From NCBI RefSeq assembly GCF_933775445.1, contig NC_065876.1:23808001-23872000 (forward strand): a stretch of 64,000 nucleotides of DNA, in the 5' to 3' direction. This stretch comes from Argentina anserina (taxonomy: Eukaryota > Streptophyta > Magnoliopsida > Rosales > Rosaceae). Each line of letters starts with the position of its first letter. Positions within the stretch are counted from its first letter, which is position 1. The notes under the pieces are model-generated. The model saw nothing but the letters and a program-made list of their open reading frames with translations, did not search any database and was not told the origin of the DNA. Made by a program: the position numbers and the translations under genes. Positions 46,563 to 56,359 of the stretch are shown here, piece after piece.

Positions 46563-47164
46563 TGTTAGAGAAATTAGAATCCCTCCCAGCATGGCTCACA
46601 TAGTATACCGATAGAAAAGTAAACTAACAATAAGACAAACAACAAGAGAACACCGAGATTAACGAGGTTCGACATAAACATATGCCTACATCCTCTGAGA
46701 GACAATATGTTCTTCACTATGAGAAATATAACAATACAACCTACATTTGAGCTAATCTCGTAACCCAAAATCCATAATTTATATACAACCACACTCATAG
46801 AATTTCCCAAGAACACACCCTCACTCAAGAGTTATCCTCACCTTTGACATCTCTGCTCTCCTTCACAAGAGATATACACTCAATTGTCAATGACTGCATC
46901 CACCTTACTGTGATGGCCACGCCCTAATGACCACCACGAACTAAGTCATGACAGCAACACTTTGGTTTACTACCTATGTCTCCTATATATGGGCACACCA
47001 ATTACAATCCAATTGGTCATAGGAAAACCAAAATATTTTCATACTAGCAAAGAACCAATTCCTGAAAATAAATAAACTTTGACATAAACTATGTCCAATT
47101 AGGAAGAGTAACCAAGTTCAACTATGACTTACTTTCCTAATCAAATTCTCATCACATCCTAACA
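46563..47164 (-). repeat. 5' LTR of the non-autonomous element
   Basis: 602 bp, paired with 44817-45422. It is named 5' for the minus-strand orientation set by the primer site. Confidence 0.9.
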
Positions 47165-47169
47165 AAACA

Positions 47170-47447
47170 AACTGAGGTTACATGCACATATGTATTTTAA
47201 CAAGAGGAAAACTATCACATCTAAAGATAAGAACAAGTAAACTATTACATCGCCATGCTTTATGTGAGAATTAATATTGGAAAAGCCATGCTTTAGTTCC
47301 AGTAACAACTACATGCTGCACAACCCTTGCCATGCATGTCATTCTCCATGAAATCAGTAACATATTACATATATGACACACTCAACACCACCATACATCA
47401 AAATAATTTTTTTTTTCGCCCATCCTTTACGCCTCATGAACCACATA
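47170..47447. other. Intergenic sequence
   Basis: AT-rich, no feature recognised. Confidence 0.4.
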
Positions 47448-47834
47448 AACTACAAAAATAATTAGCAAAAAGCACATTTCTTCTATGGCTTTTAGTGATA
47501 TGGTTGTAAAAAGATCTCACATATCTCAAACAAATGTGACTTTTGTATCATTATATAATTAAAAACCCACATTTGTTGAGATATGTGGATCTTTTCACAA
47601 TTGGCACCCACTAATGGGAAATTCTGCTATGCGCGGTGGTATCATGCGGCAGCTTAATCTACCACTCACACCCCCACACGCCCACGTGCATCTAATGACA
47701 GTCCTTCTATCACCATCCAATCTGTATGTATAACATGCAGCTGATGCACAGCAGCTGAACCCCCCACTAATAGCCACAAATCTATACTTTTGTGACTTTT
47801 GCATTTGTGTCATTTTTTTGTGTTTTTTGTAGTG
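47448..47834. mobile_element. Probable CACTA-type MITE
   Basis: The right end is TTTTTTGTAGTG, which is CACTACAAAAAA on the other strand. The left end is AACTACAAAAATAA, one base away from CACTACA. ATA flanks both sides (47445-47447 and 47835-47837), the 3-bp duplication typical of CACTA elements. 387 bp, no coding capacity. The weak left end keeps this tentative. Confidence 0.5.
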
Positions 47835-47987
47835 ATATAATACGCCATAATGTTGCAACTCTGTAATGTGAGAGCAGATGGGAGGAATTCGAATTACATT
47901 TTATTTTAAGATAAATACAGGTACAGTACTAAGATTGAACTAAATATTAGATCGGTACATAAATTGAGTGATAATACTTATAATCAA

Positions 47988-48419
47988 TCAGTACGTTGCC
48001 GATTGATTAATCTGCATGGCAGAAACATTTCCTTCAATTCGTTGGATCACGGTCTCTATGTTCTTTACCGACCGCAACGTCTCCTTGACATCCCTTGATT
48101 TCTGAACTTCAAGCAAATGCAACAGTGTTTGAAGAGATTGATCCAGTTGAAAGAGTTGTTTGCTGTACTTGTACTTTTTGCACAAACTCCAGGCACCAAC
48201 CTTGGAACACTTCCTAACCAGATTAGCGCCCTCCTCTATTTGCAATATCAAATCCTGCAGTGATAGCTCCTCCTCCGTTGGTAGATTGTTCAACACCTTG
48301 TTATACTCTAGTATCTCTTGGATTACTGGTTTCAAAAGGTCCAGCATCAATTCCACATCTCTAACGTGGACCTTGAACATGATCATCTTCTCAGTCAGTT
48401 CTATAACACCGTCAATCAT
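47988..48419 (-). CDS. Short RPW8-domain protein, copy 2
   Basis: 143 residues. It starts MIDGVIELTEKMIMFKVHVR and continues through the RPW8/CC-R motifs LLKPVIQEILEYNKVLNN (about 28-45), ANLVRKCSKVGAWSLCKKYK (about 66-85) and KSRDVKETLRSVKNIETVIQ (about 110-129). The N-terminal hydrophobic helix of classical RPW8 is absent. The frame stays open for 21 codons upstream of the ATG (RIVSVRN just before it) and reaches a CTAG that could be a splice acceptor, so a slightly longer protein is possible. A TATA box lies about 155 bp upstream. Closest relatives in the window are 11293-11679 and 53299-53660. A CACTA-type MITE ends about 150 bp beyond its stop. It shows no internal damage. An immune role is inferred from the domain family. 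Confidence 0.8.
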   Translation of the reverse strand: MIDGVIELTEKMIMFKVHVRDVELMLDLLKPVIQEILEYNKVLNNLPTEEELSLQDLILQIEEGANLVRKCSKVGAWSLCKKYKYSKQLFQLDQSLQTLLHLLEVQKSRDVKETLRSVKNIETVIQRIEGNVSAMQINQSATY

Positions 48420-48572
48420 ATTACGAACAGAAACAATACGTGCTTGGGCTGGGCTAGATATGCAAGCTAGCTAGAGGTTGGAGCTAATCGATCGAGTGGG
48501 AAAAATCCTGGAGAACATATATATAACTTCGTGGAGGTAGAGCGAGATGAAGTGATTATTGAAAAGAGGGAG

Positions 48573-48581
48573 GTTATATAA
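48573..48581 (-). promoter_or_regulatory. TATA box of RPW8-domain gene copy 2
   Basis: The minus strand reads CCTTATATAACC. About 30 bp farther on begins a pyrimidine-rich leader (CCTCCCTCTTTTC), leaving a 5' UTR of about 125 bp before the ATG. Confidence 0.55.
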
Positions 48582-48589
48582 GGCTCTAT

Positions 48590-49982
48590 GAGAGTAGACG
48601 GGTGATTATATATATTAGAGAAGAACGTAGCGTTCAAGAAGTCGGCACGAAATTTATTGAAAATTAAGCTAAAATTACGTCAGCATTAATCTTCAATATA
48701 AAAAAACTAATTATTAATCTTCAATATCACGGGGTTGACAATTAATTTGACATAGTAAACCTAGCTCCGCGCGCGCTTTGATAACCAAGTCTAAAGTTTG
48801 ACTAATATATTGGGGTTGATCTGTTCATATATACCTGCAATTCAGAAGGCATATAGGACTATTGAATTCACCATATGTATAGCTTGAACTAAACTTAAAA
48901 CTAGGGATGCACGTTTCTCTTAACCAAAATAATGAAATAAATTAAAAATATTGAAACCATGAGTATGGCTTGAAAGTTCGCCGGAGACGTGTTGTGAGTA
49001 TATAGATCGATCTCATGCATATAGGGGACGAACTGTGGTTGGGAAAAGGTTGAGACAATTCTTATGTCATTGTTACCTTCACACTACAAAAAGTACAAAT
49101 ATCATTCCAAAGAGGTTGGTCAGACGGCATATATAGTACGTGCGATGCTGTGATGTCGCGCGTACAATAGTCATTATATATGTACGTTATGTGATGTTTC
49201 ATCTCACTATAGTTCCCAATTGTCATCTGATACCGTGAGTCCCTGAGAGATGACATATGACATGTGAGCTTTCATCAGACCATAAATTTGAACTGTCATT
49301 TGATAGGGTTATTGGTACAGTGAATTTGAAGCCTTGTTATCACCTCAAATCAAACCAATTTTTGCGGCCTCATTATTTGGATAAAAAAGAAAAAGTTATC
49401 CTTGACAAGATGAGAATAACTGAATCGAATAGCATTTTCATTTGAGTTTCGTGTGTGTGTGTGTGTGAGGGTAATATATTCCCAACTTTAGCAAAGAATA
49501 TGTGAAGGAATGTCGATCGCTTAAAGAAATGGAATTGAAATTGTCCTACTTAAAGAGCTTATGCTCTGTTTCGGTCGCATACTTTGATCTACTAGGCATA
49601 TGGGCGGAAACCTGCATAGGAAAAGCAAACAATGTACTTAACCCTACAAAACGTCCAAAACACAGTACATCGTAATATATAGAAACGCGCAGTCAATTTT
49701 GAGGTCGATCAAAGCTGCATTGCGAATACATTGTTTGCTGTAAAATTCATCGTAATATACGTACACGTCTTTCTTATTCTTTCTGTAAATTACTGTCGAA
49801 AATACTTGTCTTCTCTTCTTTCACGGTTTTCTTATATATTTCCGTATACTCTCCACTCTTCCTGTCGCATTCTATCTTTAATTAGTCTTACTTCTAACTA
49901 CCTTCTCGATCAATCCCCAGCCCGCCCCTGGTGCCCGGTTCAATTCGTTGTATCTGTTTGATACTTCGACCAAGTTAAGGTG
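48590..49982. other. Intergenic region between two RPW8-domain genes
   Basis: No complete gene. CACTACAAAAAG at about 49083 looks like a CACTA-family end, but I could not pair it. The right end (about 49830-49982) probably holds the promoter and leader of RPW8 copy 3, now separated from its coding part by an LTR. CTTATATATTTCC near 49830 could be its TATA box. Confidence 0.4.
49451..49467. repeat. (GT)n microsatellite
   Basis: About eight GT units. Confidence 0.85.
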
Positions 49983-49987
49983 GATAA

Positions 49988-52626
49988 TGTAACCATCCTA
50001 AAATTTCAAGTATAAAAACTCAAAATTTCAAAGTCGTTAAACACCAAACAATCTCAATGAAATCGAAATCATTTAAAATGCCTCAGCGGATCATCTCTGA
50101 GTTCAAAATACAACTCAGTCAAACCGATTATTACAAACCAAATTATAATTCAACATTATAACAAATGGAAATGTATAATCCTCACAACAACCTCACAAGA
50201 TAGTCACACCAAATCCTCACACAAGTTGGAGATAAATAACTTCAAGTCCTCTGAGCGGTCCGTCAATTCCCGCTAATCCACACTTGCGGAGTTATCCACT
50301 ACACCATCGAATTGGTGCACCGGGATTGTAAACACAAACCCGGTAAGCTTTACAGCTCGTATGAGTAAAATGAAAATATAACTCGCATAACAATATATAC
50401 GAAAATCCACAAATCAAACAAATATAAATGCACTCATGAGTCAATGGACGGCCCATCTGGTTGTCCCAAAAAAATATGAAATGAAGCGCTCATGAGAAAT
50501 TAAGCAACCCTTCTGGTTATCCAAATGCATTTATAATACGGATACTAAAGAACGCTGGTACACATCTGTTACCCCTCTCGTAGTACACCGCCGATATTGG
50601 GCAACTACCCGCTACCCAACATCCAAAACAATATGAGTACTCATGAGCAGATAACCACCCGTTACCTCACATGCAGTACTTCGGCAGACAGACTAGAGCT
50701 CTAACTGTATCATAAATTTCGCCCTGCCAAAGGCTAGGTTCCGACTTGCCAAACACGTACAATAATTTCACATCATATTGTACAAACATCAAGTCCGAAG
50801 ACAAATCAACATTTTAACAATCTCCATGTTAAAATCACGTACAATAATCTCACATCATATTGTACCAAAAATTAAGTCCGAAGACAAATCAACATTTTAA
50901 CAATCTCCATGTTAAAATCACGTACAATATATCTCACATCATATTGTACAAATCAAAATCACATGCTCGATATATAAATCTCGTCATCAAAATGACATAA
51001 TCACGATAAAATCATAACAGTATATTATATAGCAAACTATATATATATGTACCTATTTACCATTTATACAATATATATATATATAATCTATTATATCATA
51101 TACATGTCATATTTCATAAACACGTCCGAAGACAAAACATTTTAACAAACTCCATGTTAAAACCACGTACAATAATCACACCTCATATTGTACAAAAATC
51201 AAATCACTTGCTCAATATTAAATTTTCGTCATCGAAATGACCAATTCCAATGAATTCATAACAGTATATAATATAGCAAACTATATATATATGTACTTAT
51301 TACCATTTATACAATATATATGTAATCCACTATATTGTATACATGTCGTAATTCAATATTAAAAACTCTTGCAAAATCTTGAATCTCCGCAAGGGTAGAT
51401 TCGTAAATATGTGAGATTTTACTCACCTTCTTTCCTACGTGCAACTTCCACGACACTAAAAGTAATTTCTTCACTCGTTTCGTCAGTCACCTAATAGCAC
51501 GATAAACGCTTAGAAAATGATACTTAAAATATCAGGTGACGATTTTCAGCACAGCTAAATGTTGTTCAGCAATTTTGGTTTTTACGAAGTTACTGTTCAC
51601 GGTTACTATTCACAGTTACTGTTCACGTATTGTTCATGTATTACTGTACAAATACACACAAATAATACGTATTTCTGTACGTATACATACTATTTTACGT
51701 ATTTCTGTACATATACATACTGTTTACGTATTTCTGTACGTATACATACTATTTCTGTACGCATACATAATGTTTACGTATTTCCGTTCGTATACATACT
51801 ATTCAAATGTAAATACAATCTCAGTAAATAAAATTTACTAAATTACCTTTTACAAATTACTTTTTATAATTACTGAAAGTAATTTATATTTACATTTACC
51901 GTACGTAAAATTTATATTTACATTTACCGTACGTAAAATTTAATTTACATTTACAGTACGTAAATAAATTACCAAAATACCCTTCTAAAATACTGTTCAC
52001 ACCGCCGCTCGTGGGGCACACGCGCCGACACCAACGAAGGCGCGTATGACGCCACCGCCGTGCCCGATCCCTTCATCTCCTCCTCCTCTCCCTTCCTACG
52101 GTTTCAAACCGCCCCTAGGCTACCTCACACGCTCTCACGCGCCGCTTAACATGGCGGTAACCACCCTCCTTCAACCATCTCCGATCTCCACAAAAATCAC
52201 AAACAACCAACAATCTTCAATCACAAACACTCAATTAATCGATCCATTACCTCAATCGCTCCTCGAAGTCACCGTGACGTCGCCGGAGGAGGTAGAACCA
52301 TGCGAAGGTGGAGGTTGAGCCGAGGGTGTGGTGTTGACTCGATATGCGCCTCGATCGGTTGCAGGAGGTGCCAAGGAGGAGAGGCGGTGGAAATGAGCTT
52401 GTTCCCGTGCCCTAGCTTCGCCGGTGAAGATGCGTGATGCAGCAGAGTAACCTCCGAGCTTTGGTTTGTCGTCGAAGCTCGTGGCAGCGAGGCACGGTGC
52501 GGGGAACTCGGGGTCGCTTGCAGGGGAGCTCGCAAGGCCGTAGAGAGCGGCGGTGCAAGCCACGAAGGGCTGAGGGCGGAGATCGGGGAGGGAGAGCGAC
52601 TCGGGAGAGAGAGGGAAGGAGAATCG

Positions 52627-52681
<55 letters not shown>

Positions 52682-53298
52682 GAGGGAGGCGGAAGAAGAG
52701 AGAGAGTGTGTAGCCTGAAATGGAAACCCTAAACACACAATTATCCTATTTATACTAGTTTCCAAATTGGAAACTAACTTCCGGCGTTAATAACTTTTAC
52801 GTATAACGTCCGATTACAACGCGTCACATATCCCCGAACTCGTATCGACGAGCCCTACGACTTTCGTGAAGGAAATTTTCGCAACCGAGCGACGGTATAA
52901 AAGTCGATAAATACGTTGCGGAAACGTAACGTTTTTTTTTTTCAAATTAAACGTTCCGAAAACGTATCCGTTACTCATTTCGTAACGTCGTAACCAATCA
53001 CATTCATTCTATTTAAATTTCACAATTTCATAGAATTCCAATCACTCGAAAATTGTTTGTAAATTTAGGGTTATTACATCTACGACTTTCGTGAAGAAAG
53101 TTTTCACAAACGATCGACGGAGTAAAAGCCGATGTTCACGTCTCGGAAACGTAATGTTTTTCTAAATAAACGTTCCGTTAACGTTTCCGTTTTCAATTTC
53201 CGACTACGCAAGGCGGCACAAACACGTTTAATGAATTTCACATACTTTATAAATTCAAAAGTGATCTAAAAATCATTCCGAAAAATCGGGTTATAACA
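49988..53298 (-). mobile_element. Composite solo LTR, family A, copy 3, inserted in an RPW8 gene
   Basis: It starts TGTAACCATCCTAAAATTTC and a first LTR end (GGGTTATTACA) is reached at 53078. A second, partial copy of the same LTR end follows at 53079-53298 (TACGACTTTCGTGAAG to GGGTTATAACA). GATAA flanks the whole unit at 49983-49987 and 53299-53303, so the double end belongs to one insertion. Relatives are 9089-10826 and, inverted, 34533-36844. The transcribed strand is minus. Inside are two or three tandem units of about 100 bp (GTCCGAAGACAAATCAACAT and following, about 50755-50960, again near 51120-51200), a TACGTA-rich stretch and a GA microsatellite. Open frames in the GC-rich part are artefacts. 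Confidence 0.85.
52628..52679. repeat. (GA)n microsatellite in the LTR
   Basis: About 26 uninterrupted GA units. It produces the artificial RE-repeat and serine/leucine-repeat frames on the two strands. Confidence 0.95.
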
Positions 53299-53660
53299 GA
53301 TAAGACAGGGTCCGTGTCAGAGATGTGAAGCTGACTCTCGACTGTCTGAAACTAGTGATCGACGAGATATCGGAATATAACAAGGTACTGAAACAGCCAA
53401 CGGACGACCTACAGGACTTGAAATTGAAAATTGAGGAGGGAATAGATCTGGTTCGTAAGTGCAACAAGGTTGGTGCCTGGAAGTTCGGCAGAATGTATAG
53501 ATACACTACCCAGCTTAGTCGACTTGATAAGTCGATGCACACGCTCATGCAGCTGCAGAAAACAAGGGATGCCAAGGAGACCTTGGTTTCGGTAAGGAAC
53601 ATAGAGACCGTCGTCCAGCGAATTGAAGGCAATAGTTGTGTCAGGCAAATACAGAACTAA
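53299..53660 (+). pseudogene. RPW8-domain gene copy 3, cut near its start by an LTR
   Basis: The frame reads RVRDVKLTLDCLKLVIDEIS, IDLVRKCNKVGAWKFGRMYR, KTRDAKETLVSVRNIETVVQ and ends RQIQN at a TAA. It aligns along its length with the RPW8-domain proteins at 11293-11679 and 47988-48419, but no ATG remains on this side; the first codon of the uninterrupted frame is GTG. The target duplication GATAA lies where the paralogues have about codon 10-12, so the start and promoter should lie left of 49987. A TAA within the duplication falls in frame, so the reading frame may already have been broken. The rest shows no stops or shifts. Confidence 0.75.
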
Positions 53661-54494
53661 TTAGCACTTACGTACATATTTAGGAAAATTCTAGTATACA
53701 TTGATGCATGTTATACATCACACATTCGATGATCGTCATTGTTTTATGAATGAGGTAAAAAAAAATAACATATGTTGTCAACGTCCGATGTAGGATGTAT
53801 AGTAGACATATCTATATATTTATAGTAATATTAAATTAATGTATATATTATCTTTGTATTCATTTTTACCTAAGTATTTGACTCCTCCTTTGTAGTATTC
53901 TTGCAGTCTTGCTCTATTTTTTTTGTAAAAATTGAGGATACAGAATTGGACTCTTAATTATATAGAGTGGCTAAAAGTTTGAAATAAAAAAGGAATACAG
54001 ATGGACGAGAACTTAGCCATGCATGTTTGTTCTTCAGGATCATTGTTTGTTCTTCAATATGTCTCCAGTCCAAGGACCGAGTGAAGTTTTTTTACGTACT
54101 TTTCTTGGCATGGTCATTTTTCATCTTTACGAATTATTTAAAACCCCTCTAGTTCGCTAAGTATCATAAGTATATGATTACTCGAAACCATCGATCAGTG
54201 TTAACCAGTAAGCTAGTTAAATTAATTTGTTGATAATTAAGGTCAATGACTCAAGGGACGTTAACCACACTAGCTGATGTATCAAAGGAGCTGCTAATAT
54301 TTTTGAAAGAAATTGTACATTCTTTACTTATGCATGTACACAAAACTTAAATGACAGTAATGAAATTTAAAGAACTGGATTATGTATATATCGGATGCCA
54401 TGGCAGAATAGTTTATCGTCACTCTCATAATTATTTAATCATCATCACAATCAGTTTAGCATGTTTTTCTAACGAAACTTGTAAATCCACGTCG
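53661..54494. other. Intergenic region between RPW8 copy 3 and the acyltransferase
   Basis: AT-rich with no gene recognised. It is the shared downstream flank of two convergent genes. Confidence 0.45.
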
Positions 54495-56203
54495 TCATAC
54501 ATGTAGAATGCGCGGGTTTGGAGAAGCAAATGCTAAAAACTGAGGATCTTTTTCCATTATAGACATTTGCTTTTCATCCATGGTCACCCATGCTTCAATG
54601 CCGTTACCCCTTTGTGTTTTGACAAACACAGTGAGGTTCCTGAAGGCAGGTCCAACTTTTCCCATGACACCAATCCAAAATGGCTTCCCCCATCCAAAAT
54701 CAACTTCATCAAGAATGTTAACCCAGCTGGTGAACGCATAAATTTCTGGTGTTGGATCTAAGGAGTCCATGCCCTCCAGCAACTGATCGAGGTATTCGAA
54801 AAAGACTCGACGTCCCTCTTCTCCACACAGTGTATCCAAAAACTGATCATGCTCAAGTCCATTGAGAGATTCATGTAAAAGCTTCAACAAATCACACAAC
54901 TTATAAGTAGTCTCTGCCTCATCAGTAGGGTTGTAAACTGCAGTAGCCCACCAAAATAGATTTCCAATGGAGTCATCTGGCATTGGTGGCTTCAGTCGCC
55001 GCCTCAAGTTCATCGCTTGTGCTATTACGGATGCTCTTCGTGATGTGCCACCTGAGTCGATGATAATATTCAAGATGCGGTCATTACAATATGATTGCAA
55101 AAAGGAATTGTACGTCTACAACGTAAAGAGAGGAATCATAAAAAACATTTATTTGACCGACCATATTATTCGTTGATAATAAAATTCTAGACATTCTTTA
55201 GACATGCACGTTTTCTTATTGTATATTTGCCTCAATGACACATGAAATAAAATGGATTCTTGCTTTGAAGTTTAAATGTAGCCATTGCGTATGTACGTCT
55301 ATATACACACACACATAAATGCAACGTAAAAAAAATCAATATAACATTGCTGAAGTAAACTGTACGCATGCATGCGCGCATGGGTGATATAGTTTTGATA
55401 CCATGTCTAGAAGCAAATGTTGCATGTTTCCAAAGAAAACAAGTGAGTGTCTCAACACGAGTTGGATTGGGAACAAGATCGCTCTTTGCTTTCTCACGTA
55501 ATGTGTTTATGGCTTTAGCATCAAACGCAAACCTCCTTGTAACATACTTCTTTTCCTCGAACCACATGCTCTCCATGAAAGCAAGATATTTTTGTGGTAA
55601 ATTATCACTTGCTGGAAAAGTTGACGATGCTTGGCAGATATTAGGGTTTGATGTTATTGCTGCTTTATGATCCCTACGAAAAACAGAAGCCCAAGACTTG
55701 AAGAATGTATTTGCCGTTTCCATGTCAAAGATCTTGTGAGACAAAGAGATCCCAACTGATATTCCTCCACAAGCAAAAACACTAACTTGAAATGCCATCA
55801 AGGGCAGCTGATCAGGAGATTCGGTTTCCTTGCGAAATGGATGAAATGGAATAAACCGATTGAGCAACTCGATTTCCCGAAGCTCAAGTAACTCAAACAT
55901 GCGACATTCAACTCGGGCTTCGAGGTATGGAACACCCGCATCAAAATCGTGAATATAGAGGTTGTTTTTGATCCGCCCAGAAAATGGGTAATAGTGAGTG
56001 AGGGTATGTGAGAGTGAGGTTTTCAAATGGACTAGGGTCTTGGGGACGTTGAAGTTGGGGTCTACAATGGAGTAGAAGAAAATCACTGGAACATAAGTTG
56101 CTGGAATGAGCTGATCAAAGATGCATAAATTGCAAGGTTTTTGATGGGCATGAAGTAAAGATCTATCAGCTGCGGGTTTGATGGTATCTCTGGAAACTAT
56201 ATT
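54495..56203 (-). pseudogene. BAHD acyltransferase (alcohol acyltransferase-like), main body
   Basis: Two exons: 56203-55402 and 55051-54495, with a 350-bp intron (donor ATG/GTATCA, acceptor GACTCAG/GTGG, phase-compatible). With the 5' stub at 61509-61531 the reading gives about 458 residues, normal for the family. BAHD enzymes move acyl groups from CoA thioesters to alcohols or amines in the cytosol. Signatures: HxxxD in SLSHKIFDMETAN (catalytic histidine present), NLRRRLKPPMPDDSIGNLFW, and DFGWGKPFWIG near the end. Phrases such as RIKNNLYIHDFDAGVPYLEA and ATRRF-type context resemble strawberry-type alcohol acyltransferases, which make fruit esters; the true substrate is unknown. I see no stop or shift within these exons. 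The gene is split by a 5.3 kb Copia element after codon 7, so normal expression is unlikely. Confidence 0.85.
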
Positions 56204-56347
56204 AGTTGAATTGCTTGAGTTTGAATTGATTTTCATATACAGATTACAATGGTATATATAGGCCAATTCATCCACCTACTCACTCCACTATCTCCACTAT
56301 ACCTACTACATTCCACTCATACTCACACCTACTACATTCCACTCACA
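56204..56347 (-). repeat. Copia 3' LTR
   Basis: 144 bp, identical to 61365-61508. It contains GGCCTATATATACC (TATA box on the minus strand) and, 24 bp after the TATA start, an ATG in frame with the acyltransferase exon it abuts. Confidence 0.95.
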
Positions 56348-56359
56348 CTCCCCCTCAAG
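56348..56359 (-). other. Copia polypurine tract
   Basis: The minus strand reads CTTGAGGGGGAG immediately before the 3' LTR. It is the expected plus-strand primer. Confidence 0.85.

Larger units (their letters stand above)
44817..47164 (-). mobile_element. Complete non-autonomous LTR retrotransposon, 2.35 kb
   Basis: Two LTRs of about 605 bp (44817-45422 and 46563-47164) flank a 1.14 kb interior. The flanks are AAACA at 44812-44816 and AAACA at 47165-47169, an exact 5-bp duplication. The ends are TGTTAG...CTAACA. Read on the minus strand, a primer site TGGTATCAGAGCC follows the 5' LTR after two bases, and a purine-rich GGGTGGAGATTG precedes the 3' LTR. No full gag or pol frame exists. A zinc-knuckle relic suggests derivation from a Copia element by internal deletion. 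Its movement would have needed proteins from a relative. Confidence 0.9.

Noticed and set aside
49083..49322. CACTACAAAAAG ... TACAGTG as a possible CACTA-type MITE
   Set aside because: The two ends do not match each other well and the flanking three bases differ.
52046..52765. Several long frames including serine/leucine and arginine/glutamate repeats
   Set aside because: Caused by a GA microsatellite and GC-rich LTR sequence; frames are not conserved between copies.
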